9,664 bases of DNA from JAXDBV01 sp034678415 (GTDB lineage Bacteria; Bacteroidota; Bacteroidia; Bacteroidales; VadinHA17), in contig JAXDBV010000067.1 of NCBI GenBank assembly GCA_034678415.1, positions 1 to 9,664 on the forward strand, in the 5' to 3' direction. The position numbers were made by a program, and so were the translations under genes. Positions 1 through 5,631 of this stretch are shown here, one piece after another; positions within the stretch are counted from its first letter, which is position 1, and each line of letters opens with the position of its first letter. Under the pieces are notes generated by a model. That model made no database searches. It was not told the DNA's origin and saw only the letters and a list, made by a program, of their open reading frames with translations.

Positions 1-312
1 AAGAAATTCGTGTAAAACTACGTCAAAACAAGGCATTTTAGCCACGATATCCCTTCACGGAGTCTAATTATACCACACAGACAATATTAACCCTGATTTG
101 CCTCAGAGATAAGCATAAAAAAATTGGAAATCCTTATAGAAACACCCTCATTTTAGCCACCTTCTAATCTGACCAAAGTAAACCATACTTCGACTTGTGA
201 TTACCTTTTCAGCGAAGACGGGTTTGGGGTAAAATATGCTTGTAAATAAAAATTTAAAATAATAATACTTCTCATAACATATTGAATTACAAGAGGTATC
301 TATTATATTATG
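1..312. other. AT-rich non-coding stretch downstream of the tRNA
   Basis: I see no credible gene, RNA or mobile element here. The stretch is AT-rich with stops in all frames. The only structure noted is a 12-base direct repeat, CATTTTAGCCAC, at 34-45 and 149-160, and a weak 7-base inverted pair (CTTGTAA at 239-245, TTACAAG at 287-293) that may be chance. No copy of the tRNA 3' end is visible, so nothing marks an integrated element next to the tRNA gene. Confidence 0.6.
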
Positions 313-386
313 TGGAGATAAGGGGAGTCGAACCCCCGACCTCCGCAGTGCGATTGCGGCGCTCTAGCCAACTGAGCTATATCCCC
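313..386 (-). tRNA. tRNA-Ala (anticodon CGC)
   Basis: Read on the minus strand this folds as a full cloverleaf of 74 nt. The acceptor stem is GGGGATA/TATCTCC, the D stem GCTC/GAGC, the anticodon stem CCGCA/TGCGG, and the T arm GGGGG/CCCCT with loop TTCGACT. The anticodon loop ATCGCAC places CGC at positions 34-36, which reads the alanine codon GCG. The acceptor stem carries a G3-U70 wobble pair, the known identity element for alanyl-tRNA synthetase, which independently supports alanine. The discriminator base is A. The CCA tail is not encoded: the bases after A73 are C and A, so it would be added by the CCA-adding enzyme. Loop base 32 is A, whereas most tRNAs have a pyrimidine there. It appears to be a single-gene transcription unit. 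Confidence 0.95.
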
Positions 387-427
387 TGAAAATAATTCAA
401 TCCGCCTTAACAATTCCGGGCGCAGTG

Positions 428-456
428 CAAAGATAATCATCCGGTAATGATTCAAA
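428..456 (-). promoter_or_regulatory. Bacteroidota-type promoter for tRNA-Ala
   Basis: On the minus strand the sequence TATCTTTG (428-435) is a perfect match to the Bacteroidota -7 consensus TAnnTTTG. A TTTG at 453-456 lies 17 bases further upstream, where the -33 box is expected. Transcription would begin near 421, leaving a leader of roughly 35 bases before the tRNA at 386. The -33 box lies in the thymidine tract of the preceding terminator, so the termination signal and the tRNA promoter share bases. Confidence 0.55.
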
Positions 457-483
457 AAAATCCCGGCACGAAATCGCCGGGAT
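454..483 (-). terminator. Rho-independent terminator of the lysine-rich peptide gene
   Basis: Read on the minus strand, ATCCCGGC and GCCGGGAT (476-483 and 460-467) form an 8-bp GC-rich stem with an 8-base loop, followed directly by a run of seven thymidines (454-460). This is the standard intrinsic terminator layout. It lies about 90 bases past the stop codon of the small gene at 570-785 and separates that gene from the tRNA. It supports the view that transcription arrives here on the minus strand. Confidence 0.8.
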
Positions 484-569
484 GACGAAAAATGTCTCGC
501 AGCTTAAAGGGAGGCCCCGGGGTATTAATCCATTGGACGCAACCGCATTTTACCGGGTATCCCGCCCTA

Positions 570-785
570 TCAGAACTTTTTCTTCTTCTTCATCCTCTTC
601 TTCAGCTTCTTCTGGTATTTCTTTGAAAAAAAGAGCTTATTCTTCCCCAGTCTGGTCGTATCCATTACCAGTTCCATCTTCTTCTTCTTCCTGAAATTGG
701 GCTTCTTCTTGACCTCACTACCGGTGGCGCCTAAAGAAAGCGAAAACAACAGCAATACACAGAATATTTTAAGCAAAGCCCTCAT
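570..785 (-). CDS. Small secreted lysine-rich peptide, unknown function
   Basis: I do not recognise a family for this 71-residue protein. It begins with a typical export signal: Met-Arg-Ala, a Lys at residue 6, a hydrophobic core at about residues 7-18, and a likely signal peptidase site near residues 19-22 (Gly-Ala-Thr-Gly). The predicted mature part of roughly 48 residues carries 20 lysines and 3 arginines against only 3 acidic residues, and ends in a run of five lysines and a phenylalanine. Nothing resembles an enzyme motif. A strong terminator follows on the same strand, which favours a real transcript. The gene reads as a single unit, divergent from the hydrolase at 1013. Low-complexity GAA/AAG repeats underlie the lysine runs and make the opposite strand open as a serine-rich frame, so the coding call is good but not certain. 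Binding to nucleic acid or anionic envelope polymers is a guess from charge alone. Confidence 0.6.
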   Translation of the reverse strand: MRALLKIFCVLLLFSLSLGATGSEVKKKPNFRKKKKMELVMDTTRLGKNKLFFSKKYQKKLKKRMKKKKKF

Positions 786-867
786 AAACAGCCATTAAAA
801 GCTCTAATATATTATACGATTTAAAACGCCTGATAGTTGGGAAAAAGTATTGAAATTCCATAAGAGA

Positions 868-881
868 GTGATATATATCAC
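868..881. promoter_or_regulatory. Candidate CRP/FNR-type operator palindrome
   Basis: GTGATATATATCAC is a perfect 14-bp palindrome with the pattern GTGA-N6-TCAC, the core of the classic CRP/FNR-family binding site. It sits in the spacer between two divergent genes, about 80 bases upstream of the lysine-rich peptide start and 130 bases upstream of the FAH-family start, so it could serve either. Some 14-bp palindromes are expected by chance in a window this size. The intergenic position and half-site match are what make it worth listing. Confidence 0.35.
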
Positions 882-1012
882 CAAATTGCCCCGAATGCCG
901 GATTTCATTGATTAAAGATAACAATATCATAATACACAGCATATTTCCACGTATTTTACTTTTTCATATCTTTATGTTAACAACTGTTTTCTAACCCGGT
1001 ATTCTGCGCCCC

Positions 1013-1900
1013 GTGAAGCTGACTACCATATACTGGAATGAAGGGGAAACGGCATGTCTCGTGGCACCGGAAGGGTATATTCCTCTGCCCCTGCTCCGAC
1101 CTTCCATGCCGTTTGACAGTACCTTCGCCCTGGGCGATATGTTGAAAAACAATCAGCTCGACGGGATGATGGAATGGTTCAGCCGGGAAGGAAAGAAAAT
1201 GATGGATACCGGGATGTTTGATCACCAGGCCATACCTCCCCAGACGGTTGAATACGCCCCCCTGTATCGTAATCCTTCGAAGATCATATGTATCGGACTG
1301 AATTTCAGCGTTCATGCCGAAGAGCTGATGGCTGTCCAGCCCGACCGATACCCGGGCAGCTTCATGAAGCCCGACACAACCATTATCGGGCATGGCGATT
1401 ATATCAGGATTCCGGCCCTCTCAAGAAAGACGACCGCCGAAGCCGAACTGGGTGTTATCATCGGGCGCAAATGCCGTCATGTGAAACCCGGTCAATGGCG
1501 TGATGTTGTGGCGGGCTTTACCCCTGTTCTCGATATGACGGCCGAAGATATCCTGAAAATGAACGTGAGGTATCTTACCGCCTCTAAATCGTTCGACACC
1601 TTCTTCAGCTTCGGCCCTTTATTTGTCTCAAAGGATGAGGTTCCCACGATCGATGCACTGGAGATTGGCACGGTAAGAAACGGCAAGGTGGTTGCCTCGG
1701 CGCGTGTGACCGACATGAAGTTCCCCCCTCCGGATATTATCAGCTTTCTGTCGGACGTGATGACCCTCATGCCCGGCGATATCATTGCCACAGGTACGCC
1801 GGGAGCAACCGATATTGCAGAGGGTGATGTGATCGAGTGCCGCATCACCGGATTAACACCCCTTATCAACAGAGTCATAGATATTAAGAAAGGAGCATAA
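1013..1900 (+). CDS. Fumarylacetoacetate hydrolase (FAH) family protein
   Basis: This 295-residue cytoplasmic enzyme belongs to the FAH family, whose metal-dependent members hydrolyse or decarboxylate beta-diketo or oxo acids. Residues 1-85 form a variable N-terminal part and the FAH fold spans about 90-290. Family landmarks are present in order: IGLNF at 94-98 with His101 and Glu104; the metal-ligand pair Glu143/Glu145 in AEAEL; Asp174 in VLDMT; the KSFDTFFSFGP block at 192-202; and MPGDIIATGTPG at 253-264. Glu178 takes the place of the arginine usual in the Asp-x-Thr-Ala-Arg motif. The start is a GTG at 1013, because an in-frame TAA lies at 992-994 and no ATG precedes the conserved beginning; no Shine-Dalgarno is evident. 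The gene runs into the SDR-like gene with one codon between stop and start. The substrate cannot be told from sequence: FAHD1-like oxaloacetate decarboxylase and diketo-deoxysugar hydrolase roles are both possible. Confidence 0.9.
   Translation: MKLTTIYWNEGETACLVAPEGYIPLPLLRPSMPFDSTFALGDMLKNNQLDGMMEWFSREGKKMMDTGMFDHQAIPPQTVEYAPLYRNPSKIICIGLNFSVHAEELMAVQPDRYPGSFMKPDTTIIGHGDYIRIPALSRKTTAEAELGVIIGRKCRHVKPGQWRDVVAGFTPVLDMTAEDILKMNVRYLTASKSFDTFFSFGPLFVSKDEVPTIDALEIGTVRNGKVVASARVTDMKFPPPDIISFLSDVMTLMPGDIIATGTPGATDIAEGDVIECRITGLTPLINRVIDIKKGA
1889..1895 (+). promoter_or_regulatory. Strong Shine-Dalgarno site of the SDR-like gene
   Basis: AAAGGAG ends 8 bases before the ATG at 1904 and lies inside the last codons of the FAH-family gene. 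It is the best-spaced Shine-Dalgarno in the window, where most starts lack one. It fixes the downstream start and suggests independent ribosome loading within the operon. Confidence 0.6.
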
Positions 1901-1903
1901 ACC

Positions 1904-2695
1904 ATGGATCTCAGGCTTGCCGGTAATATAGTATTGGTGACGGGTGGCAGCAAAGGTATTGGGTTCGCGTGCGCCAGGGTACTCTCCGCTGAAGGAGCAC
2001 ACGTCATATTGTCTTCACGGTCGGCCGACAATCTTGAACGAGCGGCGGAACAGATCCGTAAGGAGACGGGCAGGGAACCCGGTACGGTAGTGGCCGATGT
2101 GTCGCTTGCAGACGATATCAGGGCACTGGGTTCATATGTTTCAGGGCGGTACGAACGGCTTGACGGATTGCTTATCAATGCCGGGGGGCCGCCCCTCGGG
2201 GCAAGCCTTGAGCATGATGATGCGGCCTGGTATAAAGCCCTCGACACCCAGCTCATGTCGGGTGTACGCCTGGCACGCGAGTTTGTTCCCCTCATGAGGA
2301 AGAACCGCTACGGGCGTATCGTGGCCATCACCTCCACCGGCGTGAAACAGGCGCTGGCCGGACTGGTGCTCAGCAATGCAGCGAGGATGGGCCTGGCAGG
2401 TTTCCTGAAAACGCTGGCAACAGAGGTAGCCGCCGACCAGGTGTACATCAACACCCTTATGCCCGGCCCCACCGATACCGAACGGTTGAGGGATATCCTG
2501 GAAAAGAATGCCCGGGCACAAAATAAATCCGTAGGGGAGGTGGTGAGGGAACGTATCAGCCAGGTGCCGGCCGGTAAATTCGGCGATCCTGATGACCTGG
2601 CAGCGCTCGCTGCATTCCTGCTCTCACCAAGGAACAATTTTATTACCGCCCAGGCCATTGCCGTCGACGGGGGCTATCTGAAAGGGAACCTGTAA
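1904..2695 (+). CDS. SDR-family oxidoreductase-like protein lacking the Tyr/Lys catalytic pair
   Basis: This 263-residue protein has a classical SDR Rossmann fold: TGGSKGIG nucleotide-binding motif at 13-20, NAGG at 92-95, and a C-terminal VDGGYLKG at 254-261. The catalytic serine is present (Ser144 in AITST), but the positions 13 and 17 residues further on, normally Tyr and Lys of YxxxK, are Ser157 and Arg161 in LSNAAR. This matches a known divergent 'BKR-like' subgroup, often annotated as 3-oxoacyl-ACP reductase-like, that lacks the standard tetrad. Length is normal and nothing suggests a broken gene. It is the second gene of an operon with the FAH-family enzyme, separated by TAA-ACC, and both are in the same reading frame. 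A joint role in oxo- or hydroxy-acid metabolism is inferred from the pairing. Whether it is a reductase using other chemistry or a nucleotide-binding protein is open. It ends 18 bases from the convergent MBL-fold gene. Confidence 0.85.
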   Translation: MDLRLAGNIVLVTGGSKGIGFACARVLSAEGAHVILSSRSADNLERAAEQIRKETGREPGTVVADVSLADDIRALGSYVSGRYERLDGLLINAGGPPLGASLEHDDAAWYKALDTQLMSGVRLAREFVPLMRKNRYGRIVAITSTGVKQALAGLVLSNAARMGLAGFLKTLATEVAADQVYINTLMPGPTDTERLRDILEKNARAQNKSVGEVVRERISQVPAGKFGDPDDLAALAAFLLSPRNNFITAQAIAVDGGYLKGNL

Positions 2696-2713
2696 CGGGA
2701 ATACCCGGTGAAC

Positions 2714-3460
2714 CTATTTGAGGTCCCTGATCCGCACCTCAATACCTTTTTCCCCTTCCATCCGTCTGATCAGCTCCCCGGTATCCGTGGTACCGTAATG
2801 GTACGGGTAGAGAATGCGTGGACGGAACGAAAGGGCTGCCTCCCTCACCATGTCCGCCGTCATGGTATAGGGCAGGTTCATGGGCAGAAAAGCCACATCA
2901 ATATTCTTCAGGTTCTTCATCTCGGGCACATTTTCGGTATCGCCTGCCACGTAAACACTGAAGTTCTCAAAGCGGATCACGTAACCGTTGCCTTCCCCCC
3001 TGGGATGAAAAGGCCGGCCATCGGGCCGCTTGTTCACGATATTATAGGCGGGAACCGCTTCAACCTCAATATTCCCGATCTTCATCCTGTCACCATTATT
3101 CAGTACTATCCCTTTAGGGTAGCTCTGCTGGCATTTCCTGGTGATGATCACCTGTGTGCTGCCAATGACAATATGTTCGAGCGCCTTCACATCGAGGTGG
3201 TCGCCATGCTCATGGGTGACAAGCACAAGGTCGGCATCGGGCATCTGCCTGTAATCGGCTTCCTGCATCACCGGATCCACATGAATCACTTTTCCGTCAA
3301 CCTGCATCATGAGCGTCCCGTGCCCGATGAAATGGATCGTAAGCATGCCCATCGCCGTCCTGAACGAATCGGCTTCGAAGGCTTCCTGTGAGAATGAACG
3401 GGTAGGTTCCATGACAAATACAATTAGGAGAATGAACCAATAGAAAAATGATTTTTTCAT
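2714..3460 (-). CDS. Exported MBL-fold metallo-hydrolase (UlaG-like)
   Basis: This 248-residue protein is a metallo-beta-lactamase-fold hydrolase of the UlaG-like, Lactamase_B_3 type. The metal-binding motif THEHGDHLD is at 82-90, giving ligands His83, His85, Asp87 and His88. Further ligands are the bridging Asp174 in VAGDT and His221 in YPYHYG. An N-terminal signal (MKK, hydrophobic core at about 6-17, likely cleavage near residues 24-25 after SFS) predicts export to the periplasm, which differs from the cytoplasmic UlaG lactonase. No lipobox cysteine is seen. The start ATG overlaps the stop of the preceding small membrane protein gene by ATGA, so the two are probably translationally coupled. 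The substrate is unknown, because the fold covers lactonases, phosphodiesterases and others. Confidence 0.88.
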   Translation of the reverse strand: MKKSFFYWFILLIVFVMEPTRSFSQEAFEADSFRTAMGMLTIHFIGHGTLMMQVDGKVIHVDPVMQEADYRQMPDADLVLVTHEHGDHLDVKALEHIVIGSTQVIITRKCQQSYPKGIVLNNGDRMKIGNIEVEAVPAYNIVNKRPDGRPFHPRGEGNGYVIRFENFSVYVAGDTENVPEMKNLKNIDVAFLPMNLPYTMTADMVREAALSFRPRILYPYHYGTTDTGELIRRMEGEKGIEVRIRDLK

Positions 3461-3645
3461 GGGTTGAGAATTTTGGATTTACCTTTCAGCGTAACGATAA
3501 GAAACCCTGCTACCGGGCTGAGAACCATGCAGAGAAAAAAAGTCCACTCCGGGCCGGGAACATGGTTTTTCGGCACCCTCTCTGAAATAACAAGGGAGAG
3601 TAAATACCACGCAAAGAAAAGGATGATAAATACCAGCTCTGACAT
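3457..3645 (-). CDS. Small two-helix membrane protein, unknown function
   Basis: I do not recognise a family for this 62-residue protein. It has two hydrophobic segments suited to spanning the membrane, at about residues 3-21 and 34-53, joined by a short polar loop with Lys, His and several Pro, and it ends in a basic tail (KGKSK). The architecture resembles small two-helix inner-membrane or PLDc_N-like proteins, but no diagnostic motif is seen. The start chosen is the ATG at 3643-3645; a TTG at 3664-3666 would add seven residues with no better support. Its stop codon overlaps the ATG of the MBL-fold gene (ATGA), implying co-expression. A matching promoter lies just upstream. Confidence 0.65.
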   Translation of the reverse strand: MSELVFIILFFAWYLLSLVISERVPKNHVPGPEWTFFLCMVLSPVAGFLIVTLKGKSKILNP

Positions 3646-3674
3646 AGCCGTAGTTTTAGCTCTCAATAGTCAGC

Positions 3675-3707
3675 ATAAAGTTAGTGCTTCAGTGAATTAT
3701 ATGCAAA
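3675..3707 (-). promoter_or_regulatory. Candidate Bacteroidota promoter for the membrane protein/MBL operon
   Basis: Read on the minus strand, TAACTTTA (3676-3683) matches the -7 consensus TAnnTTTG at all but the last base. TTTG at 3704-3707 lies 20 bases upstream, as expected for the -33 box. Transcription would start near 3668, giving a short leader before the ATG at 3645. No other promoter candidate in this spacer fits as well. Confidence 0.4.
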
Positions 3708-3877
3708 GAAAAAGACGCATCTTAACAAGGTTGTACGGTGCTATCACCGGAATAATTATAATTTTTTTAGATTTTGTAAGGCTGAAACCTTTACGGGTTG
3801 TGGTCCGTTGTTTTTTTTCATTTTGAATTGAAGGAACCGTGGCCCGGTTTTGGGTGAACGATGAAGAGGTATGCAAT

Positions 3878-3982
3878 AGCCCGGCCGGGGTATGGAATTA
3901 TTGAATTAAATGAGAGGTAATTCAATAATTCACTCAATAATTTCCATGAGGCAGGCCGGCATTTCTCTGCCGGCCGGGCTCT
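3878..3982. repeat. Nested inverted repeat with two alternative foldings
   Basis: A perfect 13-bp inverted repeat, AATTATTGAATTA (3896-3908) with TAATTCAATAATT (3918-3930), has a 9-base loop. A second right arm, TCAATAATTTCCAT (3934-3947), pairs with ATGGAATTATTGA (3892-3904) with a single bulge and so competes for the same left arm. GC-rich arms surround this: AGCCCGGCC (3878-3886) is complementary to GGCCGGGCT (3972-3980). Part of that right arm can instead form a local 7-bp hairpin, GGCCGGC (3954-3960) with GCCGGCC (3969-3975). It lies about 55 bases past the rlmD stop, so it may form the 3' end of that transcript, but there is no thymidine tract of terminator type. Confidence 0.6.
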
Positions 3983-4037
3983 GATCACTCCGGCAACGCC
4001 GCCCGGGGCAGGCATATGATACGGAATCTGCAGAGGT

Positions 4038-5447
4038 TCATCTGTTCTTTCGTATCATCATCACCACGTTTTCCACATGCTGTGTATGGGGGAACATATC
4101 GATCGGTTGCACGGCTGTAACAGTGTAATGATCAGCCAGGAGGGTGAGGTCGCGGGCCTGTGTGGCAGGGTTGCAGCTCACGTAGATGATCTTTCCCGCT
4201 CCCATCTGAAGCAGGCGGCCGGCCACCCGGCTGTGCATACCGGCCCGTGGAGGATCGAGCACCACCACATCGGGCCGTCCAAAACGGCCGGTGAACGAAT
4301 CATCGAGCACCTCCTTGATGTCGCCGGTCAGGAATGTGACGTTGGTGATATGGTTCAGCGAAGCGTTAAACACAGCATCGTCCACCGCTTCGGGAACCGA
4401 TTCGATACCGATCACCTTCCCTGCCTGTTTCGCGAGGAACAGGGCGATGGTGCCCGTGCCTGTGTATAGGTCGTACACGGTCTCATGGCCCGCAGGGTTG
4501 GCCCAGCGGCTCACCAGCTGATACAGAGCATGTACCTGCCGGCTGTTGGTCTGGTAAAAGGATTTGGGCCCTACACGGAACCTCAGATTCCCCATGGTCT
4601 CGGTGAGGTGGTCACTGCCATGATATACCACGATCTCCTGGTCAAAGAGGGTATCGTTCAGCTTTGTGTTGACAGCGTATTGTAATGATGCGATGGAGGG
4701 AACCTGTTGAAGAAGGTGGTCGAGCAAAGCCTCCCTGTTCCTTTTGTCTTCGTACCCGAAGACAACGATCACCATTACCTCTCCCTGTAAGGTGTTGCGG
4801 ATGATAAGGTTACGCAGGAACCCGGTATTGGTGCCGCGGCTGTAGAAGGAGAGCTTATTCTCCAGGGCATATTCGCGGACAAGGTTACGTATCTGGTTGG
4901 AAGGCTCGGGCTGCAGGTGGCAGTGAGCAATATCGATCACACGGTCAAAACGGCCTGGCAGGTGGAATCCCAGGGCATTGCGGTTGATGATCTCACCGCC
5001 GTCACCTATCTCATCGGCAGTGATCCAGCGTTTGTCGGAGAAGGTGAATTCGAGCTTGTTACGATATTCGGTCTGTTTTTCTGAGCCGATGATGGGGCTG
5101 ACGGGCGGGAGGGTCAGTTTGCCGATGCGGCTGAGCTGATCAGACACCTGTTTCTGCTTGTGTTCCAGCTGCATGGGATACGGCATGTGTTGCCACCTGC
5201 ATCCTCCGCATATGCCGAAGTGCCGGCAGAAAGGGTCTGTACGTTGGGCGGAGGGTTTCACGATGCGGGTAACAACCCCCTCCATGTAACGGCTCCGTTT
5301 TCTGGTAACCTGTACATCTACCACATCACCCGGCATCACCAGGGGAACAAAGAGCACCATGTCGTCGACGCGTGCAATGGCTTTGCCCTCGGCACCAATG
5401 CCGGTGATGTCCACGTCTTTCAGCAGGGGTAGTTTCCGTTTACGCAT
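4038..5447 (-). CDS. rlmD: 23S rRNA (uracil-5-)-methyltransferase RlmD/RumA family
   Basis: This 469-residue protein is a class I SAM-dependent RNA m5U methyltransferase. An N-terminal TRAM domain (about 6-65) is followed by the cysteines of the RumA-type 4Fe-4S cluster: Cys74, Cys80, Cys83 and Cys176. The catalytic domain holds FYQTN (297-301), the SAM motif DLYTGTGTI (326-334), DPPRAG (398-403), the nucleophile Cys425 in VSCNP, and the general base Glu459 in HVENV. In E. coli the family methylates U1939 of 23S rRNA; some relatives (RlmCD) also methylate U747, and sequence alone cannot separate these. The ATG at 5445-5447 places the TRAM domain correctly, but no Shine-Dalgarno precedes it. 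The gene is divergent from yhhQ. Its leader has a GC-rich hairpin and a possible short upstream frame. Confidence 0.92.
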   Translation of the reverse strand: MRKRKLPLLKDVDITGIGAEGKAIARVDDMVLFVPLVMPGDVVDVQVTRKRSRYMEGVVTRIVKPSAQRTDPFCRHFGICGGCRWQHMPYPMQLEHKQKQVSDQLSRIGKLTLPPVSPIIGSEKQTEYRNKLEFTFSDKRWITADEIGDGGEIINRNALGFHLPGRFDRVIDIAHCHLQPEPSNQIRNLVREYALENKLSFYSRGTNTGFLRNLIIRNTLQGEVMVIVVFGYEDKRNREALLDHLLQQVPSIASLQYAVNTKLNDTLFDQEIVVYHGSDHLTETMGNLRFRVGPKSFYQTNSRQVHALYQLVSRWANPAGHETVYDLYTGTGTIALFLAKQAGKVIGIESVPEAVDDAVFNASLNHITNVTFLTGDIKEVLDDSFTGRFGRPDVVVLDPPRAGMHSRVAGRLLQMGAGKIIYVSCNPATQARDLTLLADHYTVTAVQPIDMFPHTQHVENVVMMIRKNR

Positions 5448-5474
5448 AACACATCACTAATCCCGGGAAAAGCA

Positions 5475-5489
5475 CGCCGGTATCCGGCG
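5475..5489 (-). promoter_or_regulatory. Tight GC hairpin in the rlmD leader
   Basis: CGCCGG-TAT-CCGGCG is a perfect 6-bp inverted repeat with a 3-base loop, lying 28 bases upstream of the rlmD start codon. If the transcript begins further upstream, this hairpin would sit in the untranslated leader close to the ribosome landing zone. It is not followed by a thymidine tract for either strand, so it is not a typical terminator. Confidence 0.35.
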
Positions 5490-5631
5490 GCATGTCCTCC
5501 CGGCAACAATACCCGGTGAATATAGTTAAGAATTGTTTTTTTTAATAAATTTCAGAACATTTAATCATTTCACTTGTGGAAAAGGAACCTGTTTATTAAA
5601 CTTCCTCAATGGTATCAATTCAGCATGATTC

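Larger units (their letters stand above)
3646..4037. other. Long spacer between rlmD and the MBL operon
   Basis: No credible gene lies in these roughly 390 bases; the open frames found are short and lack family features. The stretch holds the candidate MBL-operon promoter at 3675-3707 and the nested palindrome at 3878-3982. It also has a T-rich part around 3770-3825, including a run of eight thymidines that is not preceded by a convincing stem on either strand. Confidence 0.6.

Noticed and set aside
313..386. tRNA gene as the attachment site of an integrated element
   Set aside because: No integrase and no duplicated tRNA 3' end are visible anywhere in the window.
482..694. Serine-rich open frame on the plus strand
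   Set aside because: It starts inside the terminator hairpin, and its serine runs are the reverse reading of the lysine codons of the minus-strand peptide, which has a signal peptide and a terminator in its favour.
1492..2295. 267-codon open frame on the minus strand
   Set aside because: It spans the ends of two well-supported plus-strand genes and encodes a Ser/Ala/Pro/Arg-rich sequence with no recognisable motif; it is a shadow frame.
2696..2707. CGGG-AATA-CCCG hairpin between the convergent SDR-like and MBL genes
   Set aside because: A 4-bp stem without a thymidine tract is too weak to call a terminator.
2708..3391. 227-codon open frame on the plus strand
   Set aside because: It is His/Pro-rich and antisense to the MBL-fold gene, whose metal ligands and signal peptide are clear.
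3795..3822. Possible plus-strand terminator before a run of eight thymidines
   Set aside because: The only stem is 4 bp (ACGG/CCGT), and no plus-strand gene ends nearby.
3464..3826. 120-codon open frame on the plus strand
   Set aside because: It is antisense to the small membrane protein, which is supported by its ATGA overlap and hydrophobic pattern.
3818..4015. 65-codon open frame on the minus strand in the rlmD/MBL spacer
   Set aside because: It reads through the nested palindrome, has no motif or start signal, and its composition follows the repeat structure.
4016..4058. ATGATACG/CGTATCAT inverted repeat around the rlmD stop codon
   Set aside because: The arms are 8 bases with a 27-base loop and no thymidine tract; chance is the simpler explanation.
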